From Raphanus sativus (taxonomy: Eukaryota; Streptophyta; Magnoliopsida; Brassicales; Brassicaceae), in the NCBI RefSeq assembly GCF_000801105.2, contig NC_079516.1, positions 4,154,001-4,218,000 of the forward strand: a stretch of 64,000 bases of DNA. Direction: 5' to 3'. This document shows positions 46,432-58,692 of the stretch, one piece after another; the first letter of the stretch is position 1; every line of letters begins with the position of its first letter. A model generated the notes under the pieces. That model was not told the origin of the DNA. It saw nothing but the letters and a program-made list of their open reading frames with translations, and ran no database searches. The translations under genes and the position numbers were made by a program.

Positions 46432-46580
46432 GAATCTAGAACTACCATTAGATGGAAGCACAAACAAATGTCTCGCTGTATTTAATCTTTTTGATGGGGC
46501 ACTTCATATATTTTATACTATATACTAAAATTCAGTTGGGGTACATACCCCGTACGTTAACCTTTGCATCCGCCCCTGGG
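46432..46580 (-). repeat. Dispersed GGGGCGGATGCAAAGG-type repeat, copy 3
   Basis: Read on the minus strand it starts GGGGCGGATGCAAAGGTTAA, then GGGGTATGTACCCCAACTGA, and ends ATTCGCCC. Closely parallels 59406-59575. The inverted GGGCG ends suggest a small DNA transposon. Confidence 0.55.
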
Positions 46581-46597
46581 ATGTACTCAATTAGTTT

Positions 46598-46610
46598 TTT
46601 TTTTTTAAAC
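46598..46610 (-). mobile_element. Tiny poly(T) insertion with 16-bp target duplication
   Basis: TGTACTCAATTAGTTT occurs perfectly at 46582-46597 and 46611-46626; 13 bases (nine T and AAAC) lie between, just beside the dispersed repeat. Confidence 0.72.
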
Positions 46611-46727
46611 TGTACTCAATTAGTTTACAACTCCGTATCTCTGTTCAAAACCTCTTGTCGAGTTGGGAACCAGGATTCAAGTGGTTTATGAATATGTCCG
46701 CTTGTTCTTCATTCTCTTGGTTAATAT

Positions 46728-46760
<33 letters not shown>
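46728..46760. repeat. (TA)n microsatellite
   Basis: About 16 TA units in intergenic DNA. Confidence 0.9.
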
Positions 46761-46763
<3 letters not shown>

Positions 46764-46906
46764 ACCGGCCTTTACTAGGCTGCAATGGTGGACTGCTTGG
46801 ATGTAGCTAGCAAAATTTTGTCATATATTTGCATGGCTACAGTACTGGGATTTATGCTTTTTCAGTTCCATGTAGACTTTATCTTCGTTCATTAGTAAAA
46901 TAACTG

Positions 46907-47004
46907 AATTCAGACTCCACCAACGTTCAATTTCCAAAGTAAAAGACAGTCGAAAAAGCAAATCCAATTCAAACTCCACCAACGTACAATCTCCAAAGTA
47001 AAAG
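46907..47004. repeat. Two-copy tandem repeat, 59-bp period
   Basis: AATTCAGACTCCACCAACGT (46907) and AATTCAAACTCCACCAACGT (46966) each continue with about 19 similar bases to CCAAAGTAAAAG; four or so differences. Confidence 0.75.
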
Positions 47005-47848
47005 TGAACCAAAACATTAGTCATCTACCAGTAGTGGTCGTCAAAAAATTTATATGTGAAACTTAAAAAAATGAAAACGATTTCAAATAATGTAATTTTT
47101 TTCTTCTGGAATTATATATTAAAAGCATTTGGCAGTCTAGTCTTTGTTCTAACAAAATAAAATTAGAGGACTAATTGTTATTTTTAGGATTTCCACATTC
47201 TTAAAAAGCATCTCGTATGTGAATTAATTCTTGATTGATTTTGTTTGGATTGTTTGCTTTCCCCAAAAATAATCAATATATATATAGACTAATTAATATG
47301 ACATACGTATATAAATATAAAAGATCGTTCCTCAGAGAATAAAAGCTAGAAAATCAATACTCATTTTTGGGTAAAAATATCAAGTAAAAATCAACACTCA
47401 TGAAACGGTGAAAGTATATGTCTGTATAGTTTTCATGAAAACTAAATAGTATAAATTTTGTTCATTAAAAAAAAAGATAAATAACAACTCATGTTGGTTT
47501 GGAACTGAGAAAGAAACAACAATTAGTTCCATTGGTTGGGGCCACATTCTAGTGAATTCTCATGCTTATAATGATGCATGTTTGGCATTCAAGCTTTCCG
47601 GCTAGTTTTCTTTATTGTATAAGGAAAACAAATACTACTGTTTCTATAATGATTTAAAAGAAAATAAATGGCCGACATTAGAAGACATTAAACTACTAAG
47701 AAGAGAAAAAAGATCTTATGATCTTAGGAAAGAGGGTGGTTGGTCATTTTCATAGTTTGATATGATATGAAACTATGAACGTTGGGGAAAAGCATTATCA
47801 TTAGTTTCAACGGAACTTTAAAGGCTAAAACGGCTAATTGGTCATTTA

Positions 47849-48218
47849 GGGGAGTGTATTCAACCGAGAGGTTTATGTGATTTGTATTAAAATGACAAAT
47901 CCACTGTTATTCAAATATGAATTTTAAAAATTCATTTAAAATCCACTGTTATTGAACTTGATATTTCGTAAAGTATTCTAAAATCCACTGTTATTGAAAA
48001 TATTTTAAGTTGTGGAGTTTTAAAGTTTTGAGGTGATTTTAGGGTATTTGGGTGGAGTTTATTAGTTAAAAAATTAAAATTCAAATCTCATGGTTTTAGG
48101 TGATAACTCTTTTAGAATAGTTTAACAAAAAATCACTGAAATCTCTGCAACTTATTAAAATCATCTAAAACTCTATTAAAAACCAAATCACATTAAATGT
48201 TAAGTTGAATACACCCCC
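47849..48218. mobile_element. PIF/Harbinger-type MITE with internal repeats
   Basis: 370 bp, ends GGGGAGTGTATTCAAC and GTTGAATACACCCCC, flanked by TTA (47846-47848, 48219-48221). Inside, the phrase AATCCACTGTTATT recurs three times. Not the family of 14478-14766. Confidence 0.82.
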
Positions 48219-48229
48219 TTAGTTACGCA

Positions 48230-49129
48230 ATCACCTTTAGAGTTAAGTTCTATCTGACATTACAAAATTGTCAAAGAACAAAGAAGATTATAACTAGTAA
48301 TTAAGTTAAGTCCCAATCCTTGAGTTCTTGAATTTCATCTAAACCTACATTTTGAGTGTTCACACGATATCTTTAGATTCACGAATCATATAAGTCGACA
48401 ATAAGGATACGTAATCTTGATTAAACTTATTTTTTTCAGAACAAGCCAATTGTTAAACGTGGTGATCATACATAATTATACAACAAGTTATACATTATAA
48501 TCTAAAGCTCGATACATTGAATAAGAAAGGATAGAAGAAGTCATAACTAAAACTGGACAAAGCATATTATATATTTTTCGAACATAGAGTTTACCATCTG
48601 TACTAAACCATGTTGTAAAAAGAATCACATCTGAACCAAGATGAATGCCAAAGACATCTTCTAGAATCTAAATCCTTAAAATAAAATATCTCCACGAAAG
48701 TTCAATACAATTTACGTATGTTGAAGCAACATTTTTTTCTAATCTACCGTATGAATTAGAAGAAGATGTTCACTATTACCAAAATAATAATATAATTTTA
48801 TAGTATAATACCGTATGAATTAGAATATGAAACTTTAGTAATGAATGAGTGGTGAGGCTGTAAAGAAAGAACAGAGTGGTTGAGAAAACAACAATATAGT
48901 TTGGGCGAAGAGACGGCCAATCTCTGCCAGCTGTTCAAACACTTTGGACAACATGTTTTGTTTCTTTCTTATTCACGAATAATACCCAATTTATATTCGC
49001 ATTTACAAAATTACATTTCAAAATATTTATATGACTTGCTAAGCGCTTCCTTTACTAAAAAAAAATTTTAGGTAATCATAAACTATTTTATAGAGCTGTC
49101 TCTATAAACCAACATTCCCACTGTTGGCT
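48230..49129. other. AGP12 upstream region
   Basis: No gene recognised. AT-rich; ATACCGTATGAATTAGAA is repeated within 48745-48830. Confidence 0.5.
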
Positions 49130-49137
49130 TATAAATA
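49130..49137 (+). promoter_or_regulatory. TATA box of AGP12
   Basis: TATAAATA, 113 bases before the ATG; start of transcription expected near 49165. Confidence 0.55.
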
Positions 49138-49242
49138 CCTTTTCAAAACCAGAAGGCCACCACAAACTCAACACCGCACCACAAGCAAAACCACACAAAA
49201 TAATATTTTGACTAAATTTCTTCCAAGTGCAAAAGAGGAGAG

Positions 49243-49431
49243 ATGGAGTCAATGAAGATGAAGCTTATGGTGGTGTTGACGGTGGCTATTGTGGCTTTCT
49301 CAGCCGTAGGAAAGGTGGCGGCTCAGACAACAGAGTCTCCAGCTCCAAGTCCTACTTCCGATGCTGCTGCTATGTTCGTCCCAGCATTGTTTGCATCTGT
49401 TGCTGCTTTGGCATCTGGGTTTCTCTTCTAA
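49243..49431 (+). CDS. AGP12: Arabinogalactan peptide AGP12
   Basis: AG-peptide: a tiny, heavily O-glycosylated, GPI-anchored cell-surface peptide. The 62-residue precursor is intronless. Residues 1-27 are a signal peptide (MKMKLMVVLTVAIVAFSAVG... ending AAQ); the mature peptide is about a dozen residues with the SPAPSP core whose prolines are hydroxylated and glycosylated; the rest (MFVPALFASVAALASGFLF) is the GPI-anchor signal. Met1 (MESMKMKL) is used as in Arabidopsis AGP12; Met4 is possible. Position before MAP3K-epsilon matches Arabidopsis order. Confidence 0.95.
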   Translation: MESMKMKLMVVLTVAIVAFSAVGKVAAQTTESPAPSPTSDAAAMFVPALFASVAALASGFLF

Positions 49432-50854
49432 ACCAATCTCTACGTACCATATAGAGTTATTGTTTGCTACTTCTTTTCTCTTTTCTTCTGTTTATTTTGT
49501 TATCGCATGAGCTTTTTAATTGTTATTGTTTCTAATATTTGGACTACTATATATTATATAATTTAATTTAAACTTTGGGTATTAATTAAATTGCATGAGA
49601 CTGTTTGTGTTTATATGTTTCATAATTTATACTACTATATATGTTTGGGGTTCGTTAAGTCCGCACAAATGATAATAGTAACCGACCACACATCTTCGAG
49701 CAATGATGCGATGAGCTGTGAAATTTTGGAGGGTCTTGGTGTCGTTGAATTATTTGTGGTCAGTATCAGCATTGTTCTTGTCGACATATCACGTTATGGC
49801 CTTGGAGTGTACCCGATAGAATTCTAGTGGAATATAACTTTTCACAATATAGAATATAACGAACAGAAGAAAATTTGTGGGGATAATAAACTCCAACTGT
49901 GGTAAAATTAGGAGAGGCATCTCTTGCAACCTTAAGTAAGTAATGTCAAACTTGCATTTAAACTCAAAAGTGGGAGTAACTGTAAATCGTACCCTAAAAA
50001 GACATCTAGTCAGTTTTGATATTCATATAACTAGCTAAGAGTTGAAACGTAACCGAAATCTAGCTTCAAAGACATATCAGATTAGCTTAACATTAGCTAG
50101 AGATTCAGATCAACTTGAGCAATAGAATAAACCAAAAGGTATATATTCGGAGTATGGGATGATGGTATGCAGACACTAACATGTTAAGCCATGTGAGATG
50201 CACAAAAGCAATGATGGGACCATACTTTTAGTTTTTTCTCTATCAGTTCCATGCTTGTGTACTTGGATGAATACCTGTAATTTTGTAAGTGGCCGCCACT
50301 TTGTATGGTTTTAATAGTATTTTGCTTTTTTCCTCCTTTTCAGAATGTTCTCCATGTTCATAAATTTATTTGTATTTATAATTCATCTTTACGGCCGGCT
50401 AATGAAAAAAAGAGTGGATGATGACACATAGTGTTGATGGAAGCCAATCCTCTTAAGCAAAAGCTAAAGATGAATACATTCATTCAAAAAAAGGAATACA
50501 AACTTTTCTTTTGATTGGCTGAATATAAGTTACCACATAAAAAATTTGGAGTAGCTTGTGAATGTTGAATATAGAACAATTTGCTTACAAAATAGCTTCT
50601 CCATTCATTTTTAAAATATATCACAAACCAAAATCTTTTAAACATACTAATACTTCAACATATCACCCCCAAAAAAAACTGAGGCGTTGGCATCTCTAGG
50701 TACTAACATAACCCAAGAGTGCAACACAAGCTACCATTTTAAAGTTTTCAATCAATCGCCACCATCTTCAGGTGAAATCATGTTTTTAAACAAAGAAGAA
50801 GAAGATATACACTTTAGGTGAATTCTTCTTGCAAAAATGGGAGCGAATGTACAG
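49432..50854. other. Intergenic between AGP12 and MAP3KE1
   Basis: No gene seen. About 49432-49560 should be the AGP12 3' untranslated region and about 50700-50854 that of the minus-strand kinase gene. Confidence 0.5.
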
Positions 50855-53800
50855 TCACAAAACTGTGTTGATGTAGAGTGCTTTGAGCAGAGAGGTAGCC
50901 AGTTGCTTCACCAGAACTTGCCCTCCTGAACTTTGTCCATCACGTCTTTCTTCTATCAGAACTTGCAGCTTTTGAGGTAGGCCGTTCTCTACTATCAGCT
51001 GTTTTGGCTTTGGATGGTGCTCGTACACAGCCTGAAAGTCAAAACAAAAACACTCAAAACACCAAACAAAACAAGAAAAGAAACAAGCAAGAACTTAGAT
51101 AATATTTGAGGGTTAATAATAACCTTGATGAGTTTCAGGAGATTAAGTCTAACAATTGCATCTTGATGGTCTAGCCTTGAAACAAGCAACGAAGTCAATC
51201 CATTCACAGCTAGTGTCTTGTTGATCCTATACGATTTCCTGTAAATCAAGAATCACAAGAATTAGACCAAAGAAGCTGCAACATCACAATGTACTTCTAA
51301 CTTACGTTATAATCTTCAAGAACGGCTCCAATATGTGCACAAAGTGTCTCTCAGGACAGCTCTTGAAGAAGTTAACCAACTTCTGAACCGCATCCTTCTT
51401 GAGCAACGCCTGCTCCACCTTGTGGCTGCTGTCATTGTCATGCGCCAAGCAAATAGCAAGCGAATCCAACGCTGTTACAGACCAAGATTCATCATCAAGC
51501 AAACTCATGTACACGTCAAGACCGCCGTGAGCTCTTAGCTGCTCTCTTGAGTTCGGAGATGCATGAGCCATATCACATAGGAGTGGCAGTGCATATTGTT
51601 TCAGAGAAGAGTCCGACATGATGATAAGCATCAGGTGAGGTATGATTCCGTCTTCAGCTGCTTGTTCTTGCCTCCCCTTGTTGATCTTGCACAGGTTGAA
51701 TAGTGCACTAAGCACCTACATCAATTTTAAACTTTTAGTAAACCAAACTAGTTAAGTCTTTTTTTAGTTATCTATATTCAAATTCTTGAAGGTAACCTCG
51801 TGATGGATCTGATAAACAAGATTCCCTTCTTTAAGGTCAAGGTTAGGGATCAAATGTTTGATTGCATCTGAACGCTGAAGAGTCTCTAAGCAATTTGGAT
51901 CAGTGGATAAATGATTGATGCACTCCAGTATCTGCAAAAGGCAGTGTGTAAGTATGTGAGATGAAGATTATTATCTTAAGGAGCTTCACAAGTACCTTTA
52001 ACAGAATATGAGGTTCTACACGGTTGAACATGTTGAAAAGAAGAGTGAGTAAGCTTTGGCTGCACATGTGTGATTTGACTGTTGTATCAGCACTAGCAAA
52101 TACAAGAAGCAGATCAGCCGCTTTCTCCAAGTATTCACTTGCAACATCTCCAGAGAATATATGGGCAAGTGAGCAAGATGATGTGGTACTTCCAGGTCTA
52201 GCCTTTTCTTCTGCAACACTGCTCAATCTAGGTTGATGAACATCTGTTCTTTGAGAAGTTGAAGTTGAAGCATGAGAAGGCTCTTCACCACCACCATGAC
52301 TTGTTTTCAACGCATCAGGCTGGTCAATCACACTGAGTGAAGCCTCAGGCTGGTCAAGTTGACCAGAGCGAGCTTGTGGAGCTTGACCATCCACACTCAG
52401 TGGACCTCCTGATATAAAAGCCAGCCTGGATGTTTCATTCAAGCTAACAAGAGTGTTGATCAGCCTAGGAAGAACTCCATTCTTTGCAGCTACACGGCAG
52501 AAGTCATTTATCGGTGTGGACATTTTGAGTTTGAATACATGCCACATCCCATCAATAGCTAAATGAACCATCTCCCTGGAAAAAAAACTCAAATCACTAG
52601 AAATTAGTAGCACATAATAGAAGTAAATCATGGTCAGTTGCTTGAAAGGATTTCAAACACCACATGAATATGGTAGACAAGTACACACCTGTGTTTGGCA
52701 TAATCTGCTTCAATAAATCCAACCAAAACTGGTATTCCACCACAAGCTATGAACATTTGCAACGTTGAGCTGTTGAAGAAGGTACCAAATCAACTCTATA
52801 TATGACTTACAGAAAAAAAACTAAAAGTAAAGTAATAAAGAGTTAGTGACTGTTAATAACCTTGATTGACAAAGTTGCAGCAAGAAGTAAGCTGCTTCCG
52901 TACGTATCTTTTGAGAATGATCCCTCTCAGGACCAGGACCAGCAAAACTCATTACCACAGGAATCTGCCATATAACTTGGAATAATCAATTTTCATGTGA
53001 TCTTTTTGCCACAACAAAGAAAATAACATACTAGACTACTATTTTGAGAACTTACGAGACCAACAAGACAAGCATTTTCCTGGAACTCAGTGTTATCTTT
53101 AACAACTTCGTTTAGCAGCTGCAGCACGGCAAATGTTACCTGAAAAGATTCACAAAACATAAGCACTGATTATGAGCATAAAACGTTAACTGAGGACTAA
53201 CAACAAATAAACATACTGGAGGTTTAGGAACATGGAGTAGATCCATCAGAGGGAGGAAACCATGTTGTGTCACAAATACTGTCTTCTGTTCAGGTCTCTG
53301 ACGAAACATGACAGCAAGTTTCTCACAGGAAGACACTATTGCATCTTCTGATTCATCTGGCCTTAAGGAGCTCGCCAATCTGCTGAACTCCACTGCCTAC
53401 ATACAAAAAAGCTCTCAACTAAAACAGAGTTGAGAAACAAATGTCATTCTCAGAGGATGAAGAAGTGTACCTGCAGAGGGTGAAGATTTTCTGTGGGTAC
53501 ATTTTCATTTGTTATCTGCAAAACAAGATAGAAAACTGTGTCACCGGTGTGTACTACTTGAATTACCAAACCTGCATTCTCAAGACAGAACATACCAAGC
53601 CATCAATGTCAATAACATCTTTCAAAACACCCATCATTAAGAGGCAAGGATCACAAACACCAATCTTTCCACCATCTGCGACAGAAGAATCACCACCATG
53701 GATTGCATGTGATGGAAGCATTGATGTTGAGGCTTCATTAAATTTTCCCTTGGGAAGCAAAGAAGCATTGCCAGGAGGAGGATCACTTAATCTACTCAGT

Positions 53801-55995
53801 TCATTCCCACCAACGCTAGATGGAGTTTTCACAGGCTTTAATATAGAAACAGCAAGGAAAAAATCTAGTTAGTCCACTGTGACTGACCATATTGTCTAAG
53901 AAAGCACTAGGATGAGAATGACACAACACAACTGACCTTTCTAAGCATGTGATCTTCATCTTTTTGGCCAAGACTATGTGATGGCTGGTCCACCTGGATG
54001 GAAGCTTCGGTTTCAAGATTTCCAGGTACTTCATCATGTTCAGATGCCTTCTGCTTTTCATCTCTAAATTCTTTATTTGCATCTTTTAAAAAAAAAAAGA
54101 ATGACTAATGGTATATACAGAGCTGAGTGATCTTACAGTTTTTGACATCCCAACTTTTTCTGCTGAAAGTTGACTTCCTTCATCATCCTTGCCTGAACTT
54201 GCAGCAGCTTCTTTCATATATCTGCATACCCAAAGGACAGCATTAAATATTTAGTGGACACTGTTGCTCTCCCTAACATGAGACAGATAACATGTTTTGA
54301 GATCTTGTTGCAAAATTCAAAGTTAAAGATAACAACAAGTTCTCACTTAATTGTTCCTTTATTCCGAAGTGAGGACTGCAATGCCTGTCTAGAGTTCCTT
54401 ATCCAAGGGTGAGAGAGCAATGTCTTTGCATCAGGCCTCTGTCTTGAATCCTTTAATGTGCACAATACAATACAAAATCAGATGCAGTAGGTAACTGGAC
54501 TGAACTTGACATGGTTGCATAAAAAAACTATACCTTCTTGAAGCACTGTCGTAAGAAGTCTGTAATATCTGGAGAAAGACTATCAGGAATAGGAGGGCTA
54601 TCATCCTGAATAATACCATAGAAAGGCCATATAGTTTTGTTCACTTCTGCCTAAACTTTATTGACTAATTAATGAATGCAAAACATTGTCAAAAAAACCT
54701 GAACAATACGGTACAGAGCTGCATTGGGTTGCATATCAAAGTAAGGAGGAACACATGTAAGAAGTTCGATAACAGTGCATCCAACGCTCCAAATGTCAGA
54801 AGCAGCACAAACTCCAGACAATTCAATAACCTGAAAACAATCAGCTAAAAGTGTTTCAAAAAAAATAACCTAAAAGAGAATATGGTGATGAAGGTCAAAG
54901 GTGTAACCTCAGGAGCCATCCAGTAAGGTGATCCAGCCACTGAGTGAGTGTTAAACTCAGACTCGCTTAGTTTAGTGGCAACTCCAAAGTCAGCAAGCTT
55001 AACAAGACCCTGAAGTATCACAGAGTTAAGTATCTTGAAACCAAAATTAATAATAAATAATAATAAAATAAAAATGGACACATGCCTCCTTTGTGGTCAA
55101 AATATTTGCACCCTTGATATCACGGTGTATGACACCCTGCTCATGAAGATACACTAAACCTTCCAAGACCTGTATTCACTAGTGAGTACACAGTTTCATA
55201 AAAAAACTTAAGTAGAAAGAAGATATATATAAACTGAACCTGAGCAATGTAAACAGCCACCAAAGATTCTGGGAATGGTCCAAATTTATTTGGTTTAACA
55301 TTGTTTGCAAGAGAGCCATTCTCAACATACCTGCAAACATATAATTTTGAACTCCAGCGTGGACCAACAAAACAAACAAACAAACAAACAAAAAACAACT
55401 TACTCAAGAATGATGTGAAGGTGAGTCTTTGTCTTCCACGAACCAATATACTTGACAATGTTCTTATGGTTCAAGTTCTGCAATGAAATGTTAACCATTA
55501 ATTCAAAAGAAACCCATATATCTCAATTTAACATTATGATCTAAATTTTGTAAATCAGCTTAGAAACAGAGTCAGTGTTAAAGCTAAAGAAGGTACCTTC
55601 AAGAGATCAATTTCTTGCTGTGTGTACATTCCACATGTAACATCACCAAGATTCAAGTCAGTATAGAAGTTGGTAAAGAAAATTACGAGACCACATGTGG
55701 TAACACTATAGATAAAAGTAACAAACCATAATAGTGTTGAGATCATCATCTTGAACAACATTCTCCAACGAGACTTGTTTAATGGCAACAAAGTCACCAT
55801 TCTTCAAGTCTAGTCCTTTGTAAACTCGAGCATAAGCTCCTTTACCAATTTCATCTCCAAACATCTATATACGTTAAAAAAAAATCATAACTCAACTTTT
55901 GAGAGTTATAACAGAACCATGGAGAAAAGCTGAAAGCGAAAGCTTACGTATTTGTTGTCGGGAGACTTTGATTTGTTGAACTGAGATGACGTCAT
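50855..55995 (-). CDS. MAP3KE1: MAP3K epsilon protein kinase, shortened and frame-interrupted
   Basis: STE-type Ser/Thr kinase of the MAP3K-epsilon/Cdc7-Cdc15 family; in Arabidopsis it supports pollen viability and cytokinesis. I read 23 coding exons: 55995-55948, 55864-55727, 55617-55597, 55477-55404, 55330-55240, 55169-55086, 55009-54908, 54830-54699, 54605-54534, 54450-54347, 54221-54137, 54082-53937, 53835-53596, 53515-53471, 53396-53217, 53139-53056, 52964-52861, 52769-52689, 52575-51996, 51931-51797, 51715-51306, 51238-51124, 51031-50855. The kinase domain is complete: [32 protein letters not shown]. The C-terminal armadillo-like part is kept. The linker is about 280 residues shorter than the 1368-residue Arabidopsis protein as I recall it. 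The frame breaks by one base at the 54137/54082 junction, where the apparent intron is only 54 nt. It may be a decaying paralogue, or the sequence may miss a base there. Confidence 0.85.
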
Positions 55996-56010
55996 ATCTT
56001 CTCGTTGCAG

Positions 56011-56014
<4 letters not shown>

Positions 56015-56069
<55 letters not shown>
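56015..56069. repeat. (AG)n microsatellite in the MAP3KE1 leader
   Basis: About 27 uninterrupted AG units, beginning 20 bases upstream of the MAP3KE1 ATG (CT-rich on the transcribed strand), so probably in its 5' leader. Confidence 0.95.
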
Positions 56070-56071
<2 letters not shown>

Positions 56072-57417
56072 TTCTGATGTTGCTAACCAGCCAGCTCTGA
56101 TACAGTGGTGAAAAACAAAACAATGCTATTGGTAAATTTTTAAATAAAACGACAAGATAAATTTGAAAGGAAAGAAAACAAATCAGGTTTTATAGTTGGA
56201 AAGTGACTCTCGTTCCTATCTTTTTTTATGGGGTCCATTCTTTTTTTCTTTCTTTACGTAATTACCCCACTGTTTCCTCATTTGTAAGAAAAATATCTGG
56301 CCTTTTGTTCAATTACTGAATTTTTATGGTTTTAAGAGTCGGTGTAAATATTAAATGTTTATTTCATTAGTTTATGTCATTGTTAATGAATTTATTTGTA
56401 ATGAAGGTGGTCGATGTCAAGAAAATTAAAATGAAAGTGGTTAGTATTCATTAATGTAATATCAACAACGTTATATCAAAGTGGTTGATGTAAAAAGAAA
56501 AATCAAAGTGGTTAGTATTCATTAATGTAACATCAACGATGTTAAACACTTTGTTTTTATTCAGCTTTTTCATTCAGAGGAGTTGGAATAAGCGGATGTT
56601 GTGTGGCCACTCAAACTGATTTCATAGAAATGTTATCCTTAATACAAATAATTAAGAAACCATCTATACCTGCGTTGTCAGTCTTGAGCCTATACAGATA
56701 AAACATTTGTTTTGGTAATTTGGTTCTCAGGGCAACGTCATCAGTTAGGAACTGCCAGAAAATCTAAGAAAAAAAAATATTTTAACAAAAAAATATATTA
56801 AATCCAAAACAATACGTGCTGTAAGAGAATTAATAACTAAAAGGTTTTTTGATTACATGTTTTAAAAAAAAAATTAATAGAAGATACTCCCTTTATATCC
56901 TGTTGTGCACCCATAATTTTAATGATTAGTATGTATAGATCATTGAGCATCTAAACTGATGAAGAAAATATATATCATATGATTTCTAGTCCAGAGTTGT
57001 TTTAAACCCCATGAATAGTAATGCACCAGTCCATACTACATGGCACATAGGAACCACAATGCAAACTCGTTGTATCTTCGTTTCTAGCTATTTCACCATG
57101 ACCGGTTAGTTCATTTTATGAACTTAGATTTAGATGTCGGTAGATTAACGGATCACTCGATCATTGCTAAGGGTGGTAACCATCTTGATGATAGTCTTAC
57201 AAATCTTAAGAAAATAAATAAATAGAATTGAAACTAGAAGCGCGTAACCACCAAACGCTGAAAACTAGAGAGTGAGCAAAAGGTCGGTAGGTTCATTGGT
57301 AACATCACTAGACTATGGAAGAGAGAGAGAACATTGAGAGAAAGAATCTAACCAATCGAGAGAAACTCAAAGAGCTCACCAAACCCTAGAGAGAACTCTC
57401 TGTTGAAGACGGCGGAC
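56070..57417. other. Divergent upstream region of MAP3KE1 and MYB5
   Basis: No gene recognised. GTGGTTAGTATTCATTAATGTAA is partly repeated at about 56437 and 56500. Both flanking genes are transcribed away from it. Confidence 0.5.
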
Positions 57418-58692
57418 ATGACGTCATCTGGCGTGAAGAAGCAGGTCACGAAGAAAACGTCCCCATGTTGCATGAAGATGGGGATGAAGAGAGGACCGTG
57501 GACGGCGGAGGAGGACGAGATTCTTGTGAGCTTCATCGAGAAAGAAGGCGAAGGAAGGTGGAGATCGCTTCCCAAAAGAGCTGGCTTACTCCGATGTGGG
57601 AAAAGCTGCCGTCTACGGTGGATGAACTATCTCCGGCCGACTGTAAAACGCGGTGGTATCACTCTCGACGAGGAAGATCTCATCCTCCGCCTTCATCGCC
57701 TCCTTGGCAACCGGTGCGAAACATACCTATCTAACGTATATATAACTATTCAGAAAAATAAAAATATAATTAGTTTTGATTAATCAAACTACATATACAG
57801 AAGATAGTAGTGTTATATATATGTACATGTATGTGTGTGCTATGCATAAACATTATTTTAAGTTAGGGTTTAATTTCTTCTACATAAACACGAAGATTCT
57901 TTTGTTTTATCACATTTTACTACTATTTACATGTATATAGTCTTCTTCTTTCTTTTTGTGATAGACATAATTAACTATCATAAATTGATACATGTGTTTA
58001 TTGAATTTTCAACAAAATAGTAATCCCTTCTTCAGATTCTTGTTATTTAATTAAAGATTAGTTTTATTTCTAAGGTAATGTTATATATGGATTGAGTTGA
58101 ATTTCAAATATGTATATATATTAAGAAAGTGTAACTAAGATGAGCTATACATAAGCTTGTTTTAAAGGATTAGCAAGTAATCATCGTTGTTCTAAAGTCG
58201 CATATATGATCATGCTAATTCAATATAATGTGTGTTGTAAGGTGGTCACTAATCGCGGGAAGGATACCGGGAAGGACTGATAATGAGATCAAGAACTATT
58301 GGAACACTCATCTTCGTAAGAAACTCTTAAGCCAAGGCATTGATCCTCAAACCCACAAGCCTCTAGACGCAGATCATAAACCCGGAGAAGAAGTTTCCGC
58401 TGGACAAAATCTACTAGAGCCTAACTCTAGTTCTCACACTGATGTTACCACCGTTAGTAGCGGAAATGGAACTAGCAAGATAAGTTTCAGCTTCTTTGGT
58501 GGTGAAGACGACGAAGACTTTGGTTTCTGTTACGATGATAAGTTTTCTTCGTTTCTAAATGCGCTTATCAATGATGATCCTGTTGATAGTAATATCCCAA
58601 TATCACAGCCGTTTCGGATGCAAGATTGTACTGATGAGATTGTTGGAACGTCGTCGAGCTTAGAACATGGCCAGAGCTTAGAAGATATATGA
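57418..58692 (+). CDS. MYB5: R2R3-MYB transcription factor MYB5
   Basis: Nuclear R2R3-MYB regulator; MYB5 acts with TT8-type bHLH and TTG1 in seed-coat mucilage, tannin and trichome development. Exons 57418-57713 and 58242-58692 join in frame (AAC CG|GTGCGA ... TAAG|GTGGTC) to 248 residues, against 249 as I recall for Arabidopsis. R2 runs [17 protein letters not shown] to [12 protein letters not shown]3 follows ([20 protein letters not shown] to [11 protein letters not shown]), with the bHLH-binding signature [20 protein letters not shown]. The C-terminus is acidic ([20 protein letters not shown]). The start MTSSGVKK aligns with the Arabidopsis start; an upstream in-frame ATG at 57403 would add five residues. 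The 528-base intron is in R3, a common R2R3-MYB site. Confidence 0.95.
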
